Position numbers and translations under genes: made by a program. From Chitinophaga japonensis (GTDB lineage Bacteria > Bacteroidota > Bacteroidia > Chitinophagales > Chitinophagaceae), in contig NZ_VLLG01000004.1 in assembly GCF_007830125.1 (NCBI RefSeq), positions 1-64,000 of the forward strand: 64,000 nt of DNA, in the 5' to 3' direction. A model generated the notes under the pieces. That model was not told where the DNA came from and did no database searches. It saw only the letters and a list, made by a program, of their open reading frames with translations. Every line of letters starts with the position of its first letter. Within the stretch, counting starts at the first letter, position 1. Positions 43,910 to 52,257 of this stretch are shown piece by piece.

Positions 43910-45013
43910 ATGGCGTTGCAAGCAGGAATTGTCGGATTGCCCAATGTAGGAAAATCAACATTATTTAACGCAGTTAGTAACAGCGCCAAAGCGCAGGCCA
44001 GTAATTACCGCTTTTGCACCATTGAGCCCAATGTGGGCCTGGTGGACGTGCCGGATGCCCGCCTGCAGAAGCTGGAAGAGCTGGTAAAACCGAACCGGGT
44101 AGTGCCCACCACCATCGAGTTTGTGGACATTGCCGGGCTGGTAAAAGGCGCCAGCAAAGGAGAGGGGCTGGGCAACAAGTTCCTGGCCAACATCCGCGAG
44201 GTAGACGCCATCGTGCACGTGATCCGCTGCTTTGAAGACGACAACATCTTACGGGAAGAAGGGCCTATTAACCCGGTGAGCGATAAAGGCATCATTGACA
44301 CCGAGTTGCAACTGAAGGACCTGGAAACGGTGGAAAAGAAGATCGCCCGGGTGGAGAAGATCGCTAAAACCGGCGGCGACGCCAAAGCCAAAAGAGAATA
44401 CGACATCCTGAAGCAGTGCCAGGAATGCCTGGAACAGGGTCGTAATATACGGGAGCTGGGACTGGGCAAGGAGGACCGTACCGCCATTGCCGACCTTTTC
44501 CTGCTGACGGAAAAGCCGGTGCTGTACGTGGCCAACGTGGACGAAGCTTCCCTGCATACCGGCAATAAATTTTCACAGGCCCTGCAGGAAGCCGTAAAGG
44601 CCGAAAACGCGGAGGTGATCGTGATGAACAACTCCATCGAGGCCCAGATATCCGAAATGGAAGACCCGGAGGACAAACAGTTATTCCTGGAGGAGTACAA
44701 GCTGGAAGAGCCCGGTTTGAACCGCCTGATCCGCTCAGCCTACAAACTGCTGAACCTGATCACTTATTTTACGGCAGGGGTACAGGAAGTGCGTGCCTGG
44801 ACCATTCACCAGGGCTGGAAAGCGCCGCAGGCCGCCAGCGTGATACATACCGATTTTGAGAAGGGCTTTATCAAGGCGGAGGTGATCGCTTATGAGGATT
44901 ATGTGAAGTACGGCTCCGAAACGGCTGCCCGCGACAACGGCCGCCTGCGGATAGAAGGCAAGGAATACGTGGTGAGCGACGGGGATGTGATGCATTTCAG
45001 GTTTAATGTGTAA
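43910..45013 (+). CDS. ychF: Redox-regulated ATPase YchF
   Basis: A 367-residue Obg-like P-loop NTPase of normal length. It has GLPNVGKST (about residues 8-16), VDIAGLVKGASKGEGLGNKFL (switch region) and a TGS domain at the end (AYEDYVKYGSETAARDNGRLR). YchF binds ribosomes and hydrolyses ATP. The start at 43910 gives the canonical N-terminus MALQAGIVGLPN; the frame is open to 43703 through heptamer repeat sequence, which is not coding. A perfect stem-loop terminator follows. Confidence 0.95.
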   Translation: MALQAGIVGLPNVGKSTLFNAVSNSAKAQASNYRFCTIEPNVGLVDVPDARLQKLEELVKPNRVVPTTIEFVDIAGLVKGASKGEGLGNKFLANIREVDAIVHVIRCFEDDNILREEGPINPVSDKGIIDTELQLKDLETVEKKIARVEKIAKTGGDAKAKREYDILKQCQECLEQGRNIRELGLGKEDRTAIADLFLLTEKPVLYVANVDEASLHTGNKFSQALQEAVKAENAEVIVMNNSIEAQISEMEDPEDKQLFLEEYKLEEPGLNRLIRSAYKLLNLITYFTAGVQEVRAWTIHQGWKAPQAASVIHTDFEKGFIKAEVIAYEDYVKYGSETAARDNGRLRIEGKEYVVSDGDVMHFRFNV

Positions 45014-45065
45014 GCCTTTACCGGCTTTCAAGAATACCCAACTCGGTTGGGGGTTACAACAAATA

Positions 45066-45091
45066 GAAGTCCCGGCGCAAGCCGGGACTTC
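45066..45091. terminator. Two-way terminator hairpin
   Basis: GAAGTCCCGGC (45066-45076) pairs perfectly with GCCGGGACTTC (45081-45091) around a GCAA tetraloop. It lies between the convergent ychF and TonB receptor genes. Confidence 0.8.
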
Positions 45092-45122
45092 GTCAATTTA
45101 AGTGGTTAGTAAGGGGGATTGG

Positions 45123-47882
45123 TTATTTTAACAGTCCTTCAAATGTAACGCCCAGGTAGTATAATGCCCCGATCTGGGGATTACCAAAAGAAGTCCGGTA
45201 ATATTTATTCAGGATATTAGAGCCACCCAGCTTAATGGTAGCGTGGGCAGCCGGTATTGAGTAATTTATCTGCCCGTCCAGCGTGCCGAAGGATGGGACA
45301 CTGCCTCTTGCAAAGGAAGAGGTCCAGATGAACGTATCCTGCCAGCGGTAGGTAATATTGAACCCGAGATTCTTATATACATTCCTGTTGCCTAAGCCCA
45401 GGCTAAAACGGTATCTGGGTGTATTGAAATTGGTAAATACCTGGTCCTCCTCGTTATTGATGTCATTGAATGATACATTGCCACTTACTGTCCAGGTACT
45501 TACCTGGTAATCCAGTCCTAATGCCCATCCCCATGTTTTCACCTTTTCAGGGTTATTAATATAGGTTGCAAAAATATTGGCCCTGCTAAGCGTGGGGTCC
45601 TGGGCCAGCGGCTCGGTGGGCTGTATCAGTGCAATGTAGGAGAGAAAATTGGTGTAGTTGCTGTAGTAAACATAACCGTCTATTAACAGCCTGTTCCTGA
45701 TAAGCCCCCGGTAGCCTATTTCATAGGAGCTTACGCTTTCCGGCTTGAACTTGCTGAAGGTATGTAGCTCCAGTTGAGAAGGATCTCCTGTAGCTGCATA
45801 CCGTTGTACGCTGGCCTGTGTATACCCTTTGTTATTATACAGGTCGTATTTGGTCAGCAACTCCGGCAGGCCGCCAATCAGGCGGGTATTCGCGCGTATA
45901 GGAAGGTCAATATACTGATCCTGGTTGGTAGGGTTGCGGAAACCGGTCTGGTATGACAGGCGTATATTATGCTGTGGCGCTACTGTAAATACGCCGGAAA
46001 TACGCGGTGTAAAGCGCCCGTCAAAATTTTCATTCTTGTCGTAACGGATAGAACCGGTTAATTTGATGCGGTCATGCACCAGTTTCCGGCCCACTTGCAG
46101 GAATCCCCCAAATTCATCTATCTTAATATCCCGCTCCGCATCATCGAAAATAGTACCATCTGAGTTCAGGGCATAGCGGCGATAAGATGCGCCGGCCTGT
46201 ACTTCCAGCACCTTTATATGGTCGCTGAAATCATACATACCTTCGTAATGATAAAGATTGGTCTTATCATTGAATTTCGCCCCGTTCCTCCCGGGGCCAA
46301 AACCTATGTACCGTTCGGTAATGACGTCTTTAGCCTGGTTAAAGGCATCGGTTCCCGGCTGCAGGCGGTTCCTGTCTGCATATGCCCGGGCAATGGCATG
46401 TGCCTGTTCATCAGTTTTTGCCCCCGGGGCGCCGGGAAATACGCCTGCCCGTGCCTGGTTGTAGACGGTGGCATATTCTGCAAACCAACCCCCAATTACA
46501 TTACCGTTTGCATCGGTTACTACGCTGGGGTTGTAGCTTTCATTCAGGATGGTGCCTAAAGCAGTAGCGTTATAGGCTTCCCCGGAACGTTCCTGCGTGG
46601 TGTAACCTCTTACAAAGAAACGTTTTCCCCTGAATTCCAGCTTGTATTGGCCTAAATTGAAATTCCGAAGTGAATAACGGTCAGAACCGGTGTAGACGCT
46701 TGTACCAGTGCCCCAGTTGCCCTGCAGCACCAGTTCCAGGTCGTCTGTGAACCGGTAATGGAAGGCTGCGCCCGTTTTCAGGCTTTTGGTACGATAGTCT
46801 ACCAGGGATGGCTCGGCATAGCCGGTGCGGGAAACGGTTACACCGTTCAGCAACCCCGCTGTGGCGCCATAGGTGGTATTGATCTCGTCTCCATAAACGT
46901 TTATACCATCATAATTAGGATCTGCTGTATGGGAAAAGCCCGGCTTTGTTACAAGGTTCAGCCGGTCAAAATTACTGGAGTCCTGCGCCTGCCAGTCATC
47001 TGCCTGCAAGTAAGCAATATTCAGCTTGAAAGCGAATTTTCCAAAAGCTTTGGCATAGCGCGCCGCTACATCCGGAACAAAACCTATATTGGATTGCTGA
47101 CGGGTATCTACATGGTTGATACCGCCCTGCAAGCGGATACTAAGGCCCTGGTGTTCAAAAGGGCTTTTACTTGTCATGATCAGGGTACCATTCATACCAC
47201 CCGCACCGTATAAAGCGGAGGACGCGCCTGGCAGGAGCTCCACGCTTTCTATATCCAGCTCTGTTAAACCTACGATGTTGCCCACGGAAAAGTTGAGTCC
47301 GGGTGCCTGCATATCCATGCCATCCATATACTGGTTAAAGCGGGTATTGCCATTTGTACCAAATCCCCTGGTGGTAACCGACCTGAAGGTGAGGCTTTGC
47401 ACGCTGGACTCTACGCCTTTCAGGTTAGGCAGGGCATCGTAGAAGCTGGGAGTGGGTACCTCCTTAATGGCAGCGGTGCTCAATTTCTCAATAGACACGG
47501 GCGATTCCATGATACTTTGCGCCACACGGCTGGCTGCTACCACTACTTCCTGCCCCAGCAGTTCCGTGGAGGTTAGCTGTACATTAATGGGTTGCACACT
47601 GCTGCTGACTACTACTTCCTGGCTGCTGAATCCTACATAGGAAAATACCAGGGTAAGCGGGAGGCTCCTGGTCGTGTTGAGCCGGAAATTACCGTCTGCA
47701 TCCGAAATGGTGCCGGACGTGGCGCCTTTAACGCTGACGGTTACACCGGCCATTTTCTCGCCGTTCTCACTGCTGGTAACAGTGCCGGTGATGGTGGTTT
47801 GTTGTTGTGCCTGCGCTACTGACCATAGGCTAAGCAATAAGAGGGCGGAACACAAACAGGTTCTAAGGAAATAGTTCTTCAT
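45123..47882 (-). CDS. TonB-dependent receptor with carboxypeptidase-like domain
   Basis: A 919-residue outer-membrane receptor. The signal peptide (about 1-25) is followed by a carboxypeptidase-like regulatory domain (about 28-110), a plug (VVVAASRVAQSIMESPVSIEKLS) and a beta-barrel ending in VTFEGLLK. It lacks the IRGI signature and a SusD partner, so it is a classical TonB receptor and not SusC. Its ligand is unknown; no siderophore or vitamin gene is adjacent. It is divergent from the short gene at 48133. Confidence 0.88.
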   Translation of the reverse strand: MKNYFLRTCLCSALLLLSLWSVAQAQQQTTITGTVTSSENGEKMAGVTVSVKGATSGTISDADGNFRLNTTRSLPLTLVFSYVGFSSQEVVVSSSVQPINVQLTSTELLGQEVVVAASRVAQSIMESPVSIEKLSTAAIKEVPTPSFYDALPNLKGVESSVQSLTFRSVTTRGFGTNGNTRFNQYMDGMDMQAPGLNFSVGNIVGLTELDIESVELLPGASSALYGAGGMNGTLIMTSKSPFEHQGLSIRLQGGINHVDTRQQSNIGFVPDVAARYAKAFGKFAFKLNIAYLQADDWQAQDSSNFDRLNLVTKPGFSHTADPNYDGINVYGDEINTTYGATAGLLNGVTVSRTGYAEPSLVDYRTKSLKTGAAFHYRFTDDLELVLQGNWGTGTSVYTGSDRYSLRNFNLGQYKLEFRGKRFFVRGYTTQERSGEAYNATALGTILNESYNPSVVTDANGNVIGGWFAEYATVYNQARAGVFPGAPGAKTDEQAHAIARAYADRNRLQPGTDAFNQAKDVITERYIGFGPGRNGAKFNDKTNLYHYEGMYDFSDHIKVLEVQAGASYRRYALNSDGTIFDDAERDIKIDEFGGFLQVGRKLVHDRIKLTGSIRYDKNENFDGRFTPRISGVFTVAPQHNIRLSYQTGFRNPTNQDQYIDLPIRANTRLIGGLPELLTKYDLYNNKGYTQASVQRYAATGDPSQLELHTFSKFKPESVSSYEIGYRGLIRNRLLIDGYVYYSNYTNFLSYIALIQPTEPLAQDPTLSRANIFATYINNPEKVKTWGWALGLDYQVSTWTVSGNVSFNDINNEEDQVFTNFNTPRYRFSLGLGNRNVYKNLGFNITYRWQDTFIWTSSFARGSVPSFGTLDGQINYSIPAAHATIKLGGSNILNKYYRTSFGNPQIGALYYLGVTFEGLLK

Positions 47883-48132
47883 ACGTTGTAGAATTTTGTT
47901 TTGGTTGAGCCGGGGCGTTTAACAGTTTTAATACAACTAAATATACCGAACAATTATGAATTAACAATTATCTATTATACACGTCCGCATACGGGCTATA
48001 ACGGGGCTAAAAGGTCTTCCTCCCGGCTTCCAGGAATCATTTGCTAATCAGGAAATTAACACAAAAATTTTGTTTGAAAGCAAAAAAAGAGCTGTATTTT
48101 TCCACCCTAAACGTTTTTTGACCCGTCCCTGT

Positions 48133-48606
48133 ATGCGTTACCTGTACCGTGTAATTTTTTTAGTGTTTTGTTTGGCGAATGCTGTTTGTGCCCAGGCCCG
48201 GGATAGCACCCTTTCCCGTTTATCACAACTGCCGGATAAATATTTTTCCCAGGTAAGCAGCAAGTCCCGCCGCTTTGAAAAGCAGGTGAGCAGACGCTCG
48301 GAGAAAGCCCTGAACAAACTGGCCCGGCAGGAAAGGAAGATGCAGGCCAGGCTGGCAAAGATCGACTCTGTAGCCGCGAAGAACATCTTTACCCGCTCTA
48401 TTGATTCTTTAGGTCATTCTTTCCGAAGCGGGTGTAAAGAAGGAGGGCCTGAATCTGGGTTAAATGAACAGACCGTTATTGCAGAAGGTAGAGGAGCTGA
48501 CTTTGTACCGGATAGATCAACAGGAAAAGATCACCGAGTTAAAGCAAATAATCAAAAAATAAACTTTAGTATATGTTTAGACAGGTATATTGTTTTATTA
48601 TCCTGA
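48133..48606 (+). pseudogene. Truncated exported coiled-coil protein fused out of frame
   Basis: The first ~95 residues look real: a signal peptide (MRYLYRVIFLVFCLANAVCAQ) and a Lys/Arg-rich coiled-coil segment (SRRFEKQVSRRSEKALNKLARQ). After about 48412 the frame runs out of register over a remnant of a different gene (48419-48562) and ends in unrelated residues at 48606, inside the next gene. I read this as the 5' part of a longer gene joined by deletion to the 3' part of a tail-fiber-like gene. The start at 48133 is chosen from the signal peptide. Confidence 0.6.
48419..48562 (+). pseudogene. 3' remnant of a tail-fiber-like gene
   Basis: In a frame different from the preceding ORF the sequence reads SEAGVKKEGLNLG, stop, MNRPLLQKVEELTLYRIDQQ and on to ITELKQIIKK. 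This aligns with the end of the intact gene at 48573 (AAEEVEKEGIDVAEMNKLLL...). A TAA replaces the expected Glu codon before MN. It ends just before the intact paralogue. Confidence 0.65.
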
Positions 48607-49586
48607 CGATTGGCGCTTTCCAGGTAAAAGCGCAGGTGGGAACCTATAGTACGATCAATTTTCCGAATAATTACACCAATACTATTACTTCCGCTTTATA
48701 TACTTCCAATTTCCGCTCAGGCTTTATTTATCAAAGCAATGGCTCTATTAATTATGGGCTGACCGGTGTTAAATCTCACAACTTCCGCTTCCGTTGGCTG
48801 GCACATGATAACGGTGGTATCGACTATTCAACAGATACCGATCAGCTTATGTTCCTGGACGGGTATGGCAATCTGAACTTAAAAGGAAATTTAACGGCTA
48901 ACGGAAACATAGGTATAGGTGCTGTGCCCACATCTGATAAAGTGACTATTGATATGGGTAGTACCAGGGGTGTTGTTAATATGGTCAGTGATGGAGACAA
49001 TGCCGCTTATCTGGACCTTAAATTCAGCGTAAAAAATACAGCTTCCATCGCAGCCGATAAACCAATCTTCTGGGAAGCCTCCTTGCGGAAAGATGGTTAT
49101 TTCAGCGCGGATCTTACAGGCCCCACACTTGAATTCTACGCAGTCAAAAAGAATGGTGCCGGATACTATGCGCCACTACTGTTTAAATCCAATGGTGACG
49201 TGATATTGGCTGGTGCGCGAAGCGCTACCAATGGCAATGTGGGTATTGGCACCACGGATACCAGGGGATATAAACTGGCGGTAAACGGCGATGCCATCTT
49301 TACCAAGATAAAAGTAAAAACATATGGTGGCTGGCCCGATTATGTTTTCTCAGATGAATATCATCTGCCACCGCTCTCCGAGGTAGCTGCTTATGTGAAG
49401 GAGCACAAACATTTGCCGGATATGCCTGCTGCGGAAGAAGTGGAGAAGGAAGGGATAGATGTGGCGGAAATGAATAAGCTATTGTTGAAGAAGATGGAGG
49501 AGATGATGTTGTATATGTTTAAGCAACAGGAGGAGATATCTAAATTAAAAGAACAAAATGAATGGCTCCTGAAGAAGTGTCAATAG
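48573..49586 (+). CDS. Secreted tail-fiber-like protein with C-terminal coiled coil
   Basis: A 337-residue exported protein. The signal peptide (MFRQVYCFIILTIGAFQVKAQ) is followed by a beta-rich region (about 25-250) containing NGNIGIGAVPTSDKVTID and GNVGIGTTDTRGYKLAVNGD, motifs of the phage tail-fiber/endosialidase-chaperone-like proteins common in Bacteroidota. A C-terminal coiled coil follows (LSEVAAYVKEHKHLPDMPA then KMEEMMLYMFKQQEEISKLK). Its function is not established; adhesion or self-assembly is a guess. It lies next to the decayed paralogue. Confidence 0.72.
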   Translation: MFRQVYCFIILTIGAFQVKAQVGTYSTINFPNNYTNTITSALYTSNFRSGFIYQSNGSINYGLTGVKSHNFRFRWLAHDNGGIDYSTDTDQLMFLDGYGNLNLKGNLTANGNIGIGAVPTSDKVTIDMGSTRGVVNMVSDGDNAAYLDLKFSVKNTASIAADKPIFWEASLRKDGYFSADLTGPTLEFYAVKKNGAGYYAPLLFKSNGDVILAGARSATNGNVGIGTTDTRGYKLAVNGDAIFTKIKVKTYGGWPDYVFSDEYHLPPLSEVAAYVKEHKHLPDMPAAEEVEKEGIDVAEMNKLLLKKMEEMMLYMFKQQEEISKLKEQNEWLLKKCQ

Positions 49587-49637
49587 GAATAGCCCATTAA
49601 AAGGTAAATGTCGGGTTTAAATGAGGGTGCTACCGTT

Positions 49638-50474
49638 CTATTCTGAATCTCCCAACAACAGCCTTTGAGCATTCTCATAACGGATTTTATCCTTTTCCTC
49701 CTGTTTTAGGTCCAATCTGTCCAGTGCATCTACGGCCTGCCTGAGGCTATACTGAGGAAAATCGGAGCCTAGTAAAACCGTATGGACCCCTGCATTACGA
49801 ATGGTCCAAATGAATTCATCTTCGACGGGTGAATCGGCTAACAGGACAATTGTAGCGGATATGTCGAAATATATATTATCCTTGTAGAAACCTTTTGCCG
49901 TGCGCGCTACCTTGATGATATTCCAAAAGCGGAAATTAAAGGCCCCCATGTGGGCAAAAATGAATTTGGTGTCAGCGCATTTTATAGCCAGGTCAAATAA
50001 GTTTTCGCTGTCTCCCGGTTTGATATTGGCATTATCCATTAATATAACAAGGCCCAATTGCCCCGCCACCTTACAAAGGTTGATAACCTTATCATCTGTG
50101 ACCTCAAATTTTTGTGTATGGGGATGTAGCTTAATGACCTTTACGCCTAAACCACTTAATCTCCTTATTTCTTCCGTGGCGGCATCACCATCTAAGGGAT
50201 GCACCGAACATATCGGCAAGAGCTGAGGATATTGCTTTGATAGCGCAATAAGCTCATCATTTTTTGCCCGGGTCTTCAAAGGTTCACCTTGCCTGGCTAT
50301 CAGGATGCCGCTAAACCGGGTGACGGTTTGCCCGGTGCTATCCAATTGAGCCAAATAAGTCTGTATTGATTGATCACCATTCCATAGGTGGACATGATTA
50401 TCGAATACCTGCTGCTGCGCAAAAGAAAATTGATAAATCAGGATTTGAAACAAAAGGAATCCAATACTTTTCAT
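49638..50474 (-). CDS. Amidohydrolase-family protein, exported
   Basis: A 278-residue metal-dependent hydrolase of the amidohydrolase-2 type (PF04909). The signal peptide (MKSIGFLLFQILIYQFSFAQ) is followed by the metal motif DNHVHLWNG (HxH), KLHPHTQ, FAHMGAFNF (His) and LLGSDFPQYS (catalytic Asp). Members are decarboxylases or hydrolases; the substrate cannot be told. The gene is more AT-rich than its neighbours, like the two genes on its left, so this stretch may be a recent acquisition. Confidence 0.78.
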   Translation of the reverse strand: MKSIGFLLFQILIYQFSFAQQQVFDNHVHLWNGDQSIQTYLAQLDSTGQTVTRFSGILIARQGEPLKTRAKNDELIALSKQYPQLLPICSVHPLDGDAATEEIRRLSGLGVKVIKLHPHTQKFEVTDDKVINLCKVAGQLGLVILMDNANIKPGDSENLFDLAIKCADTKFIFAHMGAFNFRFWNIIKVARTAKGFYKDNIYFDISATIVLLADSPVEDEFIWTIRNAGVHTVLLGSDFPQYSLRQAVDALDRLDLKQEEKDKIRYENAQRLLLGDSE

Positions 50475-50538
50475 ACCAGCTTTGTTGAGGTAAACCTATG
50501 ATCAAGATACTCAACTTATTCCTTATGTCCTAAATGTC

Positions 50539-51711
50539 TTACTGCGGCCTACCCAGCCACTCCGCCAATATCCGCCCGATCTGCTCAAATTCTATCAGGA
50601 AACCGTCATGTCCGTAAGAGGAGTCTATTTCATAGTAGGTAGCGCGGGGCATATGCCGTTCCAGGAAGAGCTGTTCTTCCGGCGGGCATAGGATATCGCT
50701 GGTAATGCCCATCAGCAGGGTGGGCTGGGGGAGCTGTGCCAGCAGGGTTGGCATATCGGCGGGCCTGCTCCGGGCAATGTTATGGCTGTCCATGGTCTTG
50801 GTCAGCAGCCAGTAGCTCTGGGCGTTAAAGCGGTTCACCAGCTTGTCGCCCTGGTAGTTGATATAGGAAGAAGCGCGGAAACCGTCCGTTTTGTCCTTGT
50901 CGGGATCGGATTGCGTGCGCACAAAGGTCTGGTAGTTGCGGTAGGTCAGCATGCCGATGGCGCGGGCGGCTTTCAGGCCGCGCTGCCCGGCTTGCGGGCT
51001 GGGTTGCTGCCAACTGCAGTCCGCCTCTATGGCCAGGCGCTGGGCCGTATGAATGGCAATGCCCCAGGCGCTTTCCGCTGCGCCGGTACACAGCAGGAAC
51101 AGCCGGTCAATGGCATCCGGTTCCGCCAACGCCCATTCCAGTACCTGGTAGCCGCCCATGGAGCCGCCTGCCAGCAGGTGAATCCGGGCAATGCCCAGGT
51201 GCCGCCGCAGCAGGATGTGCGCCTGTACAATATCGCGTACCGTTACCTGTGGAAAGGTATGGTAATAGGGGGCGCCGGTCGCGGGGTTTACAGACAGGGG
51301 GCCGGAGCTGCCGTAACAGGAGCCCAGGATATTGGCGCAAACAATAAAGTGTTTCGCCGGGTCCACCACCCGCCCTTCGCCTACCAGGCCGGCCCACCAG
51401 TCGGCCACGTCGGAGTTGGCCGTCAGGGCATGGCAGATCCATACCACGTTACTGCCATCGCTGTTCAGCGTACCGTAAGTATGGTAGGCAATGCGCAGCT
51501 CGGGCAGCACCGCGCCCGATTCCAGTGTGAAAGCTTCCTTTATATGTAATACCTTTGCGCTCAACCCCAAAAATTTGCGCGAAACTACATAAAAAAGCAG
51601 AAAGCTTAAAGCAGAAAGCTTAAAGCCGATTGGAGCGGGTAAAGCATCCGGGGCAATCGCTTTCTGCTTTAAGCGTTCTGCGTTCTGCTTATTTTGAACT
51701 ATTTTTGACAT
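50539..51711 (-). CDS. metX: Homoserine O-acetyltransferase
   Basis: A MetX-type alpha/beta-hydrolase that acylates homoserine in methionine synthesis. It shows LPELRIAYHTYGTL, the nucleophile AGGSMGGYQVLEW and the C-terminal SSYGHDGFLIE with the catalytic His. The frame begins at ATG 51711, but residues 1-47 are encoded by a heptamer inverted repeat and have no family counterpart. The real start is probably a TTG at 51564 or 51570, just before SAKVLHIKEAF. That would leave a normal divergent gap to osmC. metZ lies two genes away. Confidence 0.87.
   Translation of the reverse strand: MSKIVQNKQNAERLKQKAIAPDALPAPIGFKLSALSFLLFYVVSRKFLGLSAKVLHIKEAFTLESGAVLPELRIAYHTYGTLNSDGSNVVWICHALTANSDVADWWAGLVGEGRVVDPAKHFIVCANILGSCYGSSGPLSVNPATGAPYYHTFPQVTVRDIVQAHILLRRHLGIARIHLLAGGSMGGYQVLEWALAEPDAIDRLFLLCTGAAESAWGIAIHTAQRLAIEADCSWQQPSPQAGQRGLKAARAIGMLTYRNYQTFVRTQSDPDKDKTDGFRASSYINYQGDKLVNRFNAQSYWLLTKTMDSHNIARSRPADMPTLLAQLPQPTLLMGITSDILCPPEEQLFLERHMPRATYYEIDSSYGHDGFLIEFEQIGRILAEWLGRPQ
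51592..51691. repeat. Heptamer inverted repeat (unit AAGCAGA)
   Basis: The left arm (51592-51632) has AAGCAGA and AAGCTTA units. The right arm (about 51654-51691) has TGCTTTA and TGCGTTC complements. The loop, read on the minus strand, shares CGATTG and CTTTA-CCCGC with the loop of the element at 52152-52255. It lies in the apparent 5' end of metX. Confidence 0.75.
51700..51707 (+). promoter_or_regulatory. Candidate -7 promoter box for osmC
   Basis: TATTTTTG matches TAnnTTTG 19 nt before the osmC ATG. No well-placed upstream TTTG box is seen. Confidence 0.4.
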
Positions 51712-51726
51712 AAATTAAATGGAAGT

Positions 51727-52146
51727 ATGAAGATTACACTCAAGCGGATAGACGATGGTTTCAACATGGAGGCGGCAGACGAAACCGGGCACAAAGTACT
51801 GATGGACTCCTCCGAAGAGAACGGCGGCAGGAACAACGGGGTGCGCCCCATGCAGATGCTTGTCATGGGCCTGGGCGGCTGCTCGGCCATTGACGTAGTG
51901 ATGATCCTTAAAAAGCAAAGGCAGGAGATCACCGATTTCCGCATCGAGATCGAGGCAGACCGGGAAAAGGACAAAGAGCCCAAACTCTGGGAAAAAGCGC
52001 ATGTGATCTTTCACCTCACGGGCAATATAGACCCGGATAAAGCGGCCCGCGCCGTAGAGCTGTCCATGAACAAATACTGCTCTGTAGCGGAAACCCTGCG
52101 TAGGTCAGGCACCCTGCTTACCTGGGAAACGAAAGTAAATCAATAA
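51727..52146 (+). CDS. OsmC family protein
   Basis: A 139-residue OsmC/Ohr-superfamily protein, closer to the YhfA-like group. The two conserved cysteines are in GGCSAIDV (about 52) and KYCSVAETL (about 117). It would act as a cytoplasmic thiol peroxidase or a sulfur-related protein. Its place between metX and metZ suggests a link to sulfur-amino-acid metabolism. A heptamer inverted repeat follows. Confidence 0.87.
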   Translation: MKITLKRIDDGFNMEAADETGHKVLMDSSEENGGRNNGVRPMQMLVMGLGGCSAIDVVMILKKQRQEITDFRIEIEADREKDKEPKLWEKAHVIFHLTGNIDPDKAARAVELSMNKYCSVAETLRRSGTLLTWETKVNQ

Positions 52147-52151
52147 CCGGC

Positions 52152-52255
52152 AAAAAAGCATAAAGCTAAAAGCCTAAAGCATAAAGCGATTGATTCGAAT
52201 CCTTTATCCCCGCCAGGCGGCTTTTTGCTTTATGCTTTCTGCTTTAAGCCTTTTA
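52152..52255. repeat. Heptamer inverted repeat (unit AAGCATA)
   Basis: The left arm (52152-52190) is AAGCATA, AAGCTAA, AAGCCTA, AAGCATA. The right arm (about 52219-52255) is the complementary set (TGCTTTA, TGCTTTC, TGCTTTA). The unit and the loop are related to the neighbouring element at 51592. The right arm would encode extra N-terminal residues of metZ if the upstream ATG (52225) were used. Confidence 0.75.
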
Positions 52256-52257
52256 AG

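Noticed and set aside
51540..51730. SAM or cobalamin riboswitch before the methionine genes
   Set aside because: The only strong structure is the heptamer inverted repeat. I could not find the conserved cores of known SAM riboswitches.
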